A stretch of DNA of 64,000 bases from Rhizophagus sp. LPA8_4_AMF (GCA_021464525.1 JADRCO010000027.1:1-64000), one strand, 5' to 3'. Counted from the first letter of the stretch, positions 14,225 to 26,800 are shown. The notes: generated by a model not told the origin, from the letters alone. Numbers and translations: made by a program.

Positions 14225-15060
14225 TTTTATCAAAGAGATTATCACTTGGGTTTACAATCTCTTTATGATACAAAAAATCATATGTAAAGAAGCTATTGAT
14301 TTGGTAAATAAGCATTACTGTTGATTTATATTGATTAAGTAATGGATATATAGATGCTGAATCCATTTGATCTTGAATCACATACTTTTGATATCTGCCA
14401 GCATTTCAGGTGGTAGTTTACAAAATTATGGTACTATTTTGCAAATTATTGAAGTAAATAAATGGTTATACTAATTTTTGCAATGCTGTATGATTTCAGG
14501 TAAGTGATGTTTAATTTTCAAGGACATGAAGTTCTTAAAGAATTAGTATTATATCTTTTAATTGGATCAGAAGTTACTTGTGAAATATAAGACCCTAATT
14601 TGGTGCATTCATAAACAGCTCTTTGCACTACACCTTCAATTTTTCTCACTTGTTCTAATTTTATAACTAAAACCTTCTTTTAATAAAGGCTGTTAATCCA
14701 ATTCTTAAAATCATTCCAGTTGTTGAAAGTTAGTTTAGAAATTAACAAGAAATCTGTGTACTCCTCTAATTTATTATTATTATTCTATAAAGCCTATTAA
14801 AAATATTAGGAGTTTAAATATTGATATTTTAGTAAAGAGATTAGAATATACAATTATAGTGAAATATCTGTAGAAATTATTGTATCATATGAAGCAAAAA
14901 ATTTAAAACATTATTATTTTGATCATTAAAAGGTAGATTATCATGAGCATTATCATAAGTAATAATTTTATTGTTGTTTCCATCAGAACTATTTTTCTAG
15001 TAGTTGCTAATACTTTTCCATTTATCTTTGAAAAAATCATTAAATATTTTATAATGAAAA
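14225..15060 (-). pseudogene. Decayed FAR1/MULE-type DNA transposon protein
   Basis: On the minus strand, broken but collinear translations resemble the N-terminal FAR1 zinc-binding region of MULE-related proteins. A segment near 14990-14900 contains KINGKVLATTRK and an Asn/Asp-rich linker in a shifted frame. A segment near 14660-14520 contains VVQRAVYECTKLGSYI and then SLRTSCP followed by a stop codon where the family usually has Trp (CPW). A segment near 14400-14230 contains PPEMLADIKS and, in another frame, MDSASIYPLLNQYKST, matching the helical region after the FAR1 domain. Frame changes and stops make it non-functional. Assignment rests on the order Cys...Cys-Pro-(Trp) plus the downstream IYPLL/Q motif. 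No DDE core was found downstream. Confidence 0.55.
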
Positions 15061-15446
15061 TAGAAAAGTAAAGATGAAAATAAACAAAAGAATAAAGCAA
15101 TCAATTTATAATTAATATAACTATCACTTTAAATAATAAAAAATGTAACAATTATGTGATTTTAAAATAATAGAATATAATATTTTCAGATTAATTACAC
15201 ATGCAGCAAAATATATTTATTTTTGTATTAGTAATATATGTAACAAAGTATACACTATATTTTTATATTAATAACATGTGTTTTCTTTAAATTTTTTACA
15301 TGATCAGTTATCCAAATTTAAATATTCCGTATAAATTTTAAAATTTTCTTTTTTAAATACTTAATAAATAATCAAATTTAATATTATTAAGCATTTATTT
15401 TTTTTATTATTTAATTTGTGATTCATATAAAAAGTAAAAGACATAA

Positions 15447-15760
15447 CAAATTAAAATACTAATTTTTGAAATATAATATAAAAACTAAATTAAGAATATT
15501 AGCATAAACTTACATTATTTGGCCAATATTTTACTAGAAATCCAGTAAAATTTTTGATTATTAAAGATAATTTTTCTATAAATTAAATAAAAAAAATACC
15601 TCTTTTTTTATATATTGCGATTAATAAATTTTTTTTAGTTTATAGGAAAATTATTTCTAAAAATCAAAAATTTTATTAGATTTCTAATAAAAAGTTGGCC
15701 AAATAATATAATTTAATGCCAGTTTTTATATTATATTTCAAAAATTAATATTTTAATTTG
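15447..15760. mobile_element. 314-bp foldback/MITE with long inverted arms
   Basis: The arms 15447-15586 and about 15634-15760 are imperfect reverse complements. Matching blocks include caaattaaaata, tttttgaaatataatataaa, attatttggccaa and aaatttttgatt. Only about 50 bp of unpaired AT-rich loop remains in the centre. The conserved ttggcca core sits symmetrically in both arms. No coding content and no clear target duplication. The mismatches suggest a moderately old copy. Confidence 0.7.
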
Positions 15761-16042
15761 CTTTATCTTCAAATTTTATACTACTATATTATTATTTATA
15801 TTCAGTTTTTAATAATTGATTTCTTTACTTTTTACTGTTGGCCTAAATTAATCAGTATAATCTAAAATATCAGTCATTTTATTATGTATTAATTATAAGA
15901 ATTAAAGAAAAGTATTGGTATATATTATATATTAAATTATATAATATTAGTATAATAAGGTTTTTTTTATTAATTGTAAAATAGAATATGAAAAATTTAT
16001 CAGTATAGGCAATTGTCAGTATATAAGATATTATATATAAAG

Positions 16043-16484
16043 GTTTAACTAGAGATAAAAGTTAATTAACTATAGTTAATTAACAGTTAATTCAGTTAAT
16101 TATAATTAGTTAAAGTTGGTTAATTAATGGTTAATTTGGTTAATTATAAATTGACTAATCAAATAAGCAGATTTATATCCCATGATTAAATTCTAATATA
16201 AATAAAGACTGATTAAATAATGATAATTCTATTGGTTTAAAATTAATTATTATTTAATTTGTTGGCTAATAATAAAAAACAAAAATTTTAAATATTGAAT
16301 TATAATTAGAAATTTTATACAATTAAATTAATTTAATAATTTAGGCCAAAAGTATTAATTTAATTTAAATTAATAATTTTAACTAAAATTATAAAATTTA
16401 ATTACCTATTAATTAACTGTCAATTAATTAGTTAATTAATCAAATTATAATTAACCATTAATTTTCCATTTCTAGATCTAACTG
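16043..16484. mobile_element. Inverted-repeat element rich in GTTAATTAAC
   Basis: The outer ends gtttaactagagataaaa and (reverse complement of the right end) agttagatctagaaatggaa are similar. They lead into mirror-image tracts of repeated ggttaatt and gttaattaac words at about 16070-16150 and 16385-16460. The centre is AT-rich with no open frame. Likely a second nonautonomous inverted-repeat element, more diverged than the one at 15447-15760. Confidence 0.5.
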
Positions 16485-18197
16485 TATGTCCAATTGTTGA
16501 ATGTCTAATTATTTTTTATATTATTGAATTTGAACAATATAAATATTGTTTAATTAGATTTGAATATATATTCAATTATATTATTTAATCAGTTACCTAA
16601 TATCCAAAATTATATTAACTGGATATTATTCAAATTCAATACAGATATTAAGGATATTTTTAATATAGTTAGAACTGGATACTGAATTTTACTAATAAAA
16701 AATATTCTTAAAAAATCCAACTAAATTGTATAATAATGTAAAAAGGTGTTTTAAAAAGTTAATAATGGAATTGTTAAAGGATAGGATATTAACTAATAAA
16801 GAATATGTAAGTATCTGTGACTAAAAAGTGTCACATAAAAGAAAAAATCAAAAAAAGATAGATAGAAAATTTTATTATATATCATGAATATGAATCCAAA
16901 CTTTTATATATGCTATAATAATAAAAAATCTTATATGTATATCATTGATCATACATGATAAATGTTATAATTTTTTATAACCAAAAATTTGTAAATCCAA
17001 ATGTTATTATGAGATGTAAAAACTAAAAAGTCTTCATGTTTTAATAATTAATGATTTGTACAAATTAAACTGACATCCCCATGTTGATCTTTATGTACAG
17101 TATGTAATAAATTTTCTATTGTAAAATAAACAAACATATATGTGATCATATTTCACTAAAGAGTAAAAATTGATTCCAAAATCGATCCTTAGATCTATTG
17201 CAAATTATATAAAAAAGGTGAGGTTCTTCCGGCTAGTGAATCCTTTTATACCTTGTACAAGTAAAGCAAAAAAATATCCAATCTAATCAAACTTACCATT
17301 GCTTGCGCCATCAATGTCATTAATCAAACGAATGAGGATATTAAGCAATTTAATAACGGTTTATTGCTTCTAGAAGAGCAGAATTCTTAAGGATTCACAT
17401 CATTATGATACTATCAGCTTTATAGATGAAAAAAAAAATTATAGCAACTTATGCATCATTTTCTCCATTTACTTAACATTCATAAACAAGAAAATTGATT
17501 CTAAAGCATCTTCAAGAATTAGGAATTATATAAATATGTAGAACTAAAAATCCATAAATAATCATAAAAATATCATTTTTGATTATCAGTTGACTTTGGA
17601 GCTTAAGATTTTTATTTATTTATTACATTTTTTACAATTCTAGTTGTCTATAGTAGTTTTGCAATGACCGCAACAAAAGACGCTGGTTGTTCTGAGTAAA
17701 GAGGTACCTGTCAATAAAGCTGTTGCATACTAGTTGATGATATTGAAATAGGTATTTTTGATAATTGAACCGAGTTTTTTTGAGTCGGGTTATCTAACTT
17801 TTTTAAGCTCTTGATTAATAGAAGTGTATATACCAACACGTCCTTGACCTATTTGTTTATTAAAAAAGAACCACAGTATGTTATATAGAATACAAAATAG
17901 TAAACTATCATACACTTATCGTGTAATAGATTTAAAGAAAAAAATTTTAATGGAAGTTTTGGGAATATATATGCTCATGTTGCATAGCCCTATCCTATCG
18001 GCAAGAATTTTACCGAATATCTTCTGCGCAATCTCTTTCTCGGTTGATCGGTTCAATCTCGAATGAGATACAATTAAAGAAAGATAATGTTGATCGATTG
18101 CCAAATACGTCGTAATGATGAATGATCTCAAATTTTGAATTGATGGGACCGATAAGAATTTCTAGATAAGATACAACATATAAAACGAAGGAAAATA
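16485..18197. other. AT-rich intergenic stretch upstream of the XRCC2-like gene
   Basis: Contains further degenerate AT-rich repeats up to about 16700. At 17630-17690, minus strand, there is a short Cys/His cluster (FCCGHCK...NCKKC) that could be the remnant of a transposase zinc knuckle, but it is too short to call. The last 200 bp before 18198 presumably hold the promoter of the next gene; no TATA or initiator is convincing. Confidence 0.45.
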
Positions 18198-19768
18198 ATG
18201 TCTACACGAAGATATTCAAGGACTCCTACTAATAATCAAACTTTTGAGGTATAAATTTATTCATTTACTTTAAAAAGGTTGAAAAAATTAACATGCATGC
18301 AAATTTTTCTTTAATACAGCCTCAAAAAAGTTCGTCTACAAAACATTCCACAACTTCTGTACTACAAATCACGCCTCACACACCTATACAGAGACAGCAA
18401 CATGTAAATATTCTTCATACAAAACCTAAACCAAACTACTTCCATCTTCCTTTTCTCGACAACGTAATAGAAAAAGTATACGAGTGTCATAATCGGCAAC
18501 AAGAAAGAAATACACCTTCGTCAGCACAATTATATGATCAACCATATATACATAATGGAGATGTGATAGAACTTTATGGACCTTCTTGTGGAGGTAAAAC
18601 TACAATATTATATCATGTTATCGTTACTACCATTATTCCTAAATATTGGACGCGTAATAAAGATGACGAAGATGCAAGGATTGAATTAAATGGACTCGGT
18701 AAAGGAGTATTATTTTTTGATTTGGATGGTAGACATAATATTAAAAGGTTATATACAATGATTATGTATTATTTAAGAAACAGGATTGAACAGATTGTAA
18801 AAGAACGAAATTCTCAAGAGGCTCAACAACATGACACACATCAACAATTACCAACTCCTTTATCATCTTTGTCATCGCAACTATCACAAGAAGGACAGGG
18901 AGAACTTTATAATATCGATTCGCTTCCAACAGAACAAGAACTTGATATGATAGCAAGAAATTCATTGAAAAAACTTCATATTTTTCAGCCAAACATGTCA
19001 ATTGAATACTTGGCAACATTACTTTCATTACCAGAGTACATTAAAAAGATTCAAGAAAAAGAAGGCTATGAATTCAATTATTTAATGATTGATTCAATTA
19101 ATTCATTTTATTGGCAGGATAAATCTGAAGAAATAGGAGAAAAAGCAGTTAATTTGGGAAATGATGTTGATTCAGATTCAGATGATGATGGGAGAGGAAA
19201 TGAGAGTAACATTAATAATATCGAATTGGATAATTTTGAGGCCATAAATGAAGGAATTGATCCAACATCTTCGCCGCCAATGTACTATAATGGAAGACAA
19301 TCTCATTCAAGGTCAAATATTAATAGCCTTAAAAGTAGCACATTAAATAATCATAATTTTCAATATTATATAGTTCAAGCGCTACAAATATTGATTCAGT
19401 CGACTAATTTAATTATATTAGCAACAAATTGGGTGATATTTGGACCATCAGAACATAAGCAAAAAACGTTTTCCACAACAAATACAAATTTAAGAATCCC
19501 ACAAGAACTAAATTACACAACTGTGTTGTCATCATATTGGGATTCTTTATTAAAATATAAATTTGTTATAGCAAAACAATTATTACCACAATATTCTGAT
19601 GATAAAATACCACAAATGGTTGAGAAAGATGAGGATAGAAGGAATTTATTGAAAGAACCTTTATTTTTTGGAAGATTGATTTTACCTAGTTGTGATGAAA
19701 AATGTGATGAAAAATGTGGTGAAATCTTTTCATTCAAAATTTCTGAAAAAGGTATTATGTGTGATTAA
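18198..19768 (+). CDS. XRCC2: XRCC2-like RAD51 paralogue
   Basis: Two exons: 18198-18248, an intron with GTATAA donor and TACAG acceptor, then 18320-19768; 499 residues. This start is preferred over the Met at 18293 because exon 1 joins in phase and 18293 lies inside the intron. Walker A (GPSCGGKT, about 104-111) is followed by ILYH. Walker B-like VLFFDLD (about 147-153) is followed by a second hydrophobic strand LMIDSINSFYW (about 272-282), closely matching the ILDSLSAFYW motif of vertebrate XRCC2. The C-terminus FSFKISEKGIMC mirrors the XRCC2 end. The protein should act in the BCDX2-type RAD51-paralogue complex in homologous recombination in the nucleus. It is far longer than animal XRCC2 (about 280) because of Gln/Ser-rich and Asp/Asn-rich inserts at about 170-225 and 285-350. 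Confidence 0.88.
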
Positions 19769-20257
19769 ATAGATGTATCGATGGTTTTTAAATAAATTAA
19801 TGCACTATTTGATACCCAATATAAATATATTGCTGATCTGACAGTATCTCATATGATGCCGTTTTAAGAAAAAAATTTATTTATTATATGCTGCAACTAC
19901 CACATGAGTGTGTGACAAAGTAATAAAAATAACGCTAAGCTAAAATTGCTTTAGTTATAAAATGTTGTGTTCAAGCATGGGGTTTATTACGTCATTATGC
20001 AAACTGAAATTCAAAACGTTTTCTTTTTTTTACCTCGTTTTTTTCTTTTTTTAAAAATAATCCCAATTTATTTTAATATAACTGTGTAATTTTATTATTA
20101 TTTAGTTGGTATGCGAGAATATTTTTTCAGAAAAAAATTTTTTGTTAACTGTTACTGAACTAATTTATCGTTAAAGAAACTGGTTGTGTTCTTTAACACG
20201 TCGTTTAAGCTCGTATCGTGCTTAAAAATAAATTCGAAGGATTTAATATAACAAAAC
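19769..20257 (+). other. Intergenic promoter region of the F-BAR gene
   Basis: 489 bp of AT-rich spacer between two same-strand genes. It must hold the XRCC2 3' end and the F-BAR promoter. No specific element is identifiable. Confidence 0.4.
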
Positions 20258-23200
20258 ATGGAAATACAAAATGCACCAAATATGAGTTCAAGTGTAATTG
20301 ACGGAGCTGGAGACTATGAAATATTTTCGAACAATTTTTGGGTAAATTAAATAGAACTGTTTATTTTTTGATTTACTCGTATTAAAATTTTTGTTTTGTT
20401 GTATTGAATAATAGGGAAAAGAAGAAGCGGGATATGAAGTACTCACGTCAAGACTAAGGCAAGCTAAACAAACTTGTGAAGATGTTAGAAATATGTTTCA
20501 TGAAAGGTATATTTATTGAGCTTAGCTATTCTTAAGCAAATGAGATTTTCAATATTTTCAAACTTAATTGATTTAAATATATAACTTATTTTGTTAGAGC
20601 GTTAATAGAAGAAGAGTATGCAAAGAGATTAATGAGAATTTCTAAAATACCAATTGGGAAAGATGAGTCTGGGTATTATATTGAATCTTCTTTTTTGTTA
20701 ATAAAACCTTTTTGAAAATATTAAACTGATTAGATAATATACTAAAGGACATTACGAAATGCATTGGAAGTGTGTAGACAAGAATTGGAAGCAACAGCAA
20801 AAGAACATATAACATTATCACAAAAAATCAGAACTGAACTTGACCAAGAAATAACACATTTTATAGCCAGACAAAAAGAAACTAGGAAATTGGTAAGAGA
20901 TTAAAAGAAACCGATTTTTTATTTTGTTTATTTATTGATTTATTTATCATTATTAGCAACAAGCTATTGCGGAGAAAAGCTTGAGGAATAAGAAAGAACA
21001 TGCAATATTAGTTCAAAAGGTAATTAGAATATTTCCGATATATTTTTAACATAAAATTAACCTTTTAACCCATTTAATTAGGCCAAAGAAAAGTATGAAT
21101 CAGAATGTATAAAAATACAAGGACTATTAGCTGGTAAAAATTCAATAATGGGAAAAGATTTAGAAAAGGTATGATGGTTTCCTAACCTTTTTCTCATAAT
21201 GTTATATATAAAGCGTATTTTAATAAAATCATGGTTTGTAAAAATGCGATCGGATATAATATAGTTAAATTTGAAGATAGAGAAGGCGCAAATGTCAGCA
21301 AAAACAGCGGATCAAGAATATATGAAATTAGTTAAGGATGCACAAGACATAACACAAAAATGGAACTATGATTGGAGAACAGCGTGTGATAAATTTCAAG
21401 ATTTAGAAGAAGAGAGAATCGACTCGTTAAAAACCTTTTTATGGACTTATGCAAATCTTATTTCAACTGTTTGTGTAGCAGATGATGAAGTAAGTTAATG
21501 TCGGTGTGTTAAGCTCAGTTAATTATTGAACTGAGGAATAAATATTTATTATTTCATTTTCTTGCAATAGTCTTGTGAGAGAATTAGAGTTTCGTTGGAA
21601 CAGTGCAATGTTGAGAAAGACATACAAATATTTATTAAAGAGAGCACAACAGGACCCGAAATGCCTGGTAAAATAATAAGTTTTTTTTTTAATTTTAAAC
21701 CAATCTTTTGTTTTAACTAACTTTCCTGCTCTGTTTTTGACAGAACCACCAATTTATGTTAATTTCTACGCAGGACCAAAAGAGGATGAAGTAAGATATA
21801 AAGTAGCATCATTTGATAGAGTACCAGCATATATAGATGGAAATACAACAACGGCACTAGATCCACTTTCATTAAATGAGTATCATTTAGCGCAAAATAT
21901 TAATCCTAATGGTAATGGTTATCACACAAGAAACGGGTCAGAAGATTATAATAGTATGAATATAGAAAGAGCGCAATTATATGCTAATACAACATTAAAT
22001 ACCACAAATAATAATTATAATATTAAAAATGGGGAAGAAGTAATTGAACAAGTCGAGGAAGATCCTGTTGATCCCAGGGCCAAGCAAATGTTATCAATTG
22101 GGGACAATGTATTTGAAGTAGAAACTGATGGTAAACCAGAAGAAAAAGATGAAATAGCACAAGCATTAGCAAATATGCAATTAGCTGATGGAAATAATAA
22201 TATTGCAATTACTTCAACTGCTAATTCTACCGTTAGTTCTAATATAGATTTATTAAAATTTCATTCTACTGGCGGAAGTATTTCAGGAGGAGGAAATAAT
22301 CCGATAAATGCTAATGGAGGAGGATTAAACAGGAGGCCTTTACCGGTTAATTTTGTTACTGATAAACCACAGCCTCCACCTCCAAGTGATCAAACTATTA
22401 TCCAACAACAGCAACAGCAGATAAATAATATACCTCATCATCAACACAATAATTCACAAACTCGAATGCAATTCAATCCATACCAATTAAATGGCAATAA
22501 TTCTCCAACCACTCCCTCTACGATCGCCAATAATAATGGTATAAATATAAATGGACCGGGAGATTTAAGACGACAATCTTCGGATTCCAATAATAACGGG
22601 CCTATTTCTTCACAGCAACAACAAATTTCTCAAAATATGAGCATGAGACCATCATCTCAACCTCAGTCCAATCGAAATAGTCAGCAACAACAAGGCCCTG
22701 GTGATATTAGAAGATTGTCTAATACAAATTCTTCTTCGCCAACACTTACACAGGTACCTCAACAAGGTGGATATCAACAACAACAAATACAAGGACAAAT
22801 GATCTCACAAGATCAAATTCCCACTCAAGGAAATAACAATAATAACAGCAGCAATTTAAACAGATCAGATACTTTACGTACTACTTCCACTAATAGTAGT
22901 AATAATTCTTTAGGTATACAATTAGATGCACTTGGTCGCGTTAAACAAGATGAATTAGCTGAGAGTTTTATAATTAATGGCGGTAGACTACCACCTGAAT
23001 CTGCTAGATTTCAAATGAATTCACAGAGTATCCCTCAAGGAGTACAACAGCAAATATCTTCTCAGGGTCAAATTTCTCCACAAGGACAACAAGTATATCA
23101 ACATAATAATTTTAATTTACCAATAAATCAGTCTTCATTTCGTGGTCAACCTCAGCAGGTTGTTAGACAGCAACAACTTATTCCTCAACAAGTTCAGCAA

Positions 23201-23922
23201 CAAGTTCAGCAACAACAACTGAATAGAAGTAATACTCTTAATTCAAATTCCACTCTGACAAGTGCTTTTCATCATCAACAACAAGGTAACCCAAGAACTA
23301 CTTTGCAAGGATCTGTTAGTGTTCAACAACAACAGCAGCCACTTGTTGGAGGTCAACTTTCTGGACAACCTCAGCATCAACTTAATTTTCAGGATCAAAA
23401 TTTCTATAATGGTCCTATAATGGCTCAATATCAAAGACCTCCTGTTGGTGGTGGCGCAAATGTTCAAGGGTTCCAACAAATACAACAAGCACCTCAGCAG
23501 CATCACCTACACAGACAATTGCCTCAATTTGGCTTACAACAATCACTTCAACCAATGGCGAGAGGAATTCAATTACAGTATGGTCACCAACCACTTTTAC
23601 AAAGATCTATCATTCCTATAGATAATCGACAGCGTACTGAAGATGGCAAACCAATTGAATTCTATGGTACGTATAACCTTACAAATAATGTTATTTCAAT
23701 TTCACCTAAAGTATGCATTAAAAATTTTTACTTATTAATAATGTAGTTAAAGCATTATATGATTATCAAAAAACTATACCCGAAGAAATTTCATTTACTG
23801 CTGGCGATGTTATAGCTGTTTTAAATACCCATAGTGATGGTTGGTGGGAAGGAGAGATATTAGATGAAACGAGAAGAAATAGAGGTTTGTTCCCAAGTAA
23901 CTATACCGAAATCTTACGGTAA
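20258..23922 (+). CDS. F-BAR/SH3 cytokinesis scaffold (Cdc15/Imp2/Hof1 type)
   Basis: Ten exons: 20258-20341, 20415-20506, 20598-20672, 20748-20892, 20957-21019, 21082-21168, 21277-21489, 21571-21667, 21744-23666, 23747-23922. Phase is kept at every junction, giving 984 residues. Exon 7 could instead start at 21265, adding four residues. Residues about 20-285 form an F-BAR domain (FSNNFW, RLRQAKQTCEDVRNMF, IEEEYAKRL..., WNYDWRTACDKFQDLEEER). A linker of about 640 residues is rich in Gln, Asn and Ser with long polyglutamine-like runs. Residues about 926-984 are an SH3 domain (VKALYDY, DGWWEGE, GLFPSNY). Family members bend the plasma membrane and scaffold the contractile ring and septum, with the SH3 binding Pro-rich partners. 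Retaining the last intron would end the protein before the SH3. Confidence 0.9.
22380..23560 (+). repeat. Gln/Asn-codon-rich low-complexity region within the F-BAR gene
   Basis: CAA/CAG and AAT/AAC codons dominate this exon, with repeated QQQQ and NNNN blocks (for example near 22404-22424 and 23320-23340). The mix of CAA and CAG shows it is not a pure trinucleotide expansion. The encoded segment has prion-like composition and is probably disordered. Confidence 0.8.
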
Positions 23923-24337
23923 ATTATTTTATGTGAAATACTTAAAATAAGTAGAGAAAAGTTGCGATATAGAATACTATTTTTGTACAATTATTTAATA
24001 TTATTTTATTTAACAGTTAGTAATAAACTTTGTGTAAATACTTTGATAAAGGTTAAAATGTCTAATTTAATTAATTATTAAATGATTATAAGTTAGTCTG
24101 TTATGGATGATATTAATATTTTTTTTTAGATAACGGGATAACGTTTGATTAAAGTTTGATGAAATAGTGAAATAGAAAATATATTTTTTTAATGTATATT
24201 GATTACCGCATTATTTTCTAGATTCGCATTCATAATGATTACCTTCTTTAGCGAATTTTTACTTTGATGCCAATCCTTTCCTGTTAAGTATTTGGAGATA
24301 ATCTCATTTTTTCTAAATTTTATTTTCCACCATAATT
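23923..24337 (+). other. Intergenic spacer between F-BAR and scramblase genes
   Basis: 415 bp AT-rich spacer holding the F-BAR 3' UTR and the scramblase promoter. Nothing specific is recognisable. Confidence 0.4.
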
Positions 24338-25629
24338 ATGTGGACAAGCAGACAATATCGTTCGAAAAGTTTTGCAAATTCTTTCAATAACGTAAATAAA
24401 TTTCTCGTTAATAATTTTTCTTTTGCATTTTACAAATGTAATAAAGATTTAAGTTTATATCAATATTTTACATCTTTACGACGACACAATTTAAAAGGTA
24501 AGCACATTGATAAACTCGAAGACAAATTATATTCACGATTTCAGAACTTTTTGTTTACCAAAATTCAAGGACCGGGAGTTAGCCGCATTAATCGAATTAA
24601 TGCAAACAATTATATTGAAAATTTCTCTAAAAAAAGAGAACAAAAAGATGCATCTTCTGAATATACTAAAATACAAGCGGATATTATCCAAAAATCCTTT
24701 GGAGTTCTAAATTATTCTCATCCAGCGGCGTCAATCTTACAAAACTCGGCTCTAGCAGTAGCTCGACAATTAGAAATGCTTAATGTCTTTTTGGTAATTT
24801 GATGTATTTGTTTGAAGCATTGAAGTTTTTAAAATTAATCATTAATTTCTAATGTAAATATTAAAACGAAGGGATTTGAACAAGCAAATAAGTATGCTAT
24901 CCTTGATCCCAACGGAAATCATGTGGGGTATATTGCTGAAGAGGAATCTTTTGCTTCAACTATTTTGAGACAACTTTTTACAACACACCGAAAGTTTAAT
25001 GCCATGATTATGGACTTGGATGGTCAATTGATTTTGAAGATTAGAAGACCATTTGCGTGGATCAATTCTCGTATATTTATCAGTACTAACGATGAATACT
25101 TAATCGGAGAAGTCCATCAACAATGGCATCTATGGCGAAGACGATATAATTTGTTTATCAAGTAACTATTAACAATAAAGAAGTTAGCATTGTCTCCCAT
25201 ATTGTTAAGGAGATTTCCTGAGAAGGAAAAGTGGACATTAGTAATAATTTATTATTTGATTCTCAAGCCAAAAACAGTTCGCAAGGATTGATGCTGGTTT
25301 CTTATCATGGGACTTCAACATTGAAGATGAACGCGGTGATATTCTCGGAAGTGTTAATCGTAATTTTTCAGGTTTTGCTAGAGAGGTAATTGATTTTTTT
25401 TTCTATCTAAATTGCAAATTCATTATATTTTTATTTCATTATTTTACATTATATTAATGAATCATTCAAGATTTTTACTGATACGGGACAATATGTAATA
25501 AGAACGGATTCTGAACAAAGCAGTTCTAAACGTTTGTCATTGGATGAACGTGCTGTTATATTAGCAGCTGCTGTTTCTATAGACTTTGATTATTTTTCAA
25601 GACATTCTGGGCATGGGGGGTTCGTATAA
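24338..25629 (+). CDS. Phospholipid scramblase, Aim25/PLSCR family
   Basis: Four exons: 24338-24793, 24872-25161, 25268-25385, 25471-25629; 340 residues, in phase throughout. The N-terminus is rich in Arg, Ser, Lys and Asn and poor in acid, as in a mitochondrial targeting peptide. The scramblase domain starts at about residue 145 with ARQLEMLNVFLGFEQANKYA and continues through DPNGNHVGYIAEEES, HQQWHLWRRRYNLF, FARIDAGFLSWDF and FSGFAREIFTDTGQYVIRTD. It ends in the hydrophobic SIDFDYFSRHSG helix typical of the family's C-terminus. These features match fungal Aim25-type scramblases, which associate with mitochondria. A 47-nt stretch at 24498-24544 has intron-like ends, but removing it would break the frame, so it is treated as coding. 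All three introns end in AAG. Confidence 0.9.
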
Positions 25630-26800
25630 TGAATTGTTTAACATACTTTGGTCAAAAGGCTGCTAAATTATTCTATTTATATTTATTAGATTTTTACATT
25701 TTCCTTTTATCACTGGGGATGGAAATGGTGATTATGATTATGATGATTGAATATTATCTAAATGGCATTATTATTATTTTACAAATAAAGTCAAAGATGC
25801 CTAGATTTAAAATATTCGGAAAGTCAGTGCTGTTTGAAAGTTTTAGGCTTAAATTATTGTGCGCTTGTGCACTGATTGATAAATAAAAATAACGGATTTG
25901 AATTTAGATATCATTAGAAAGAATTAGGTACCGTTGATTTTGATTGGCTGCCATTTAGTACTTTATGTAATAAATCAGGGAGTCTATTAAAAAGATGAAT
26001 TTACTCAGCTAAAAAAATTATTTTCAAAAATTGAATACAATGAATATTTGTTGTTACCTTGCACTTGCTCTTGCAATCTTAAACTATATTAAACCTTCCA
26101 TGTTTTTATATTATTCTTTCAATTAACAATCAAACACAATTAATAATCACTAATAATACTGTAATAATATAAAAGAATGTTTGATTAATTAAAAAGAGAT
26201 CTTGAAAATAAAATAGAAAGCTTGGAATTAAAAATTGAAAGGCCAACTCAGGAGCAAACAAAAATACAAATACTATATTTTTTAAAAAAAATTCGTATAT
26301 TAAGAATTTCTTTTTTACAAATTTTTGAGAGATTTAAGTATCATACAAGAGGGCAAGATATACATTTATTCTTTTATTTTATTAATTTATTTTTATATAT
26401 TAGTTTAGTAAATAACAAATTTAATAATTAATTATTATTTAAAGAAAATTAAATAAAATCAAAAAAACTAGAATTCAAAAAAATTTTAAAATCTAGAAAA
26501 ACTATTATTAGTAAAACATTTGAATTTTCAAGTTCACACATTAAGTTTAAAACTTATATTTTTAAATATTTTTTTTCCTATAATTTATTATTAAAAATAA
26601 TTAAACTTTCCAATATAAGTGGTAAAAATGAATTAGGCAAGATCACATCATTAAAAAAAAAGAAAAAAAGAAAAAAGTGATAGAAATGAAAAATGGAAAG
26701 ACAAACAAATTTTCTAATCCCAATTATCCTTAAATTCCATTTGCTAATGCAATTATATACAGCAGTACAGTATACTATGTGCTAGCATAGTAAATAAATT
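25630..26800. other. Spacer with 3' ends of convergent genes; possible short gene remnant
   Basis: Holds the 3' UTRs of the scramblase (+) and the DDHD gene (-). The open frame at 25629-25886 is probably untranslated. At 26177-26431 a frame begins ATG TTT GAT then TAA and continues LKRDLENKIESLELKIERPT, a coiled-coil-like stretch. This could be the remnant of a short host gene with an early stop, but it may be chance. Confidence 0.35.

Noticed and set aside
17630-17690. Zinc-knuckle-like Cys/His cluster on the minus strand
   Set aside because: Only about 20 codons with an internal stop; cannot be tied to a transposase.
24498-24544. 47-nt intron in scramblase exon 1
   Set aside because: GT and CAG ends are present, but removing 47 nt shifts the frame into an early stop, whereas read-through keeps an open frame to the conserved domain.
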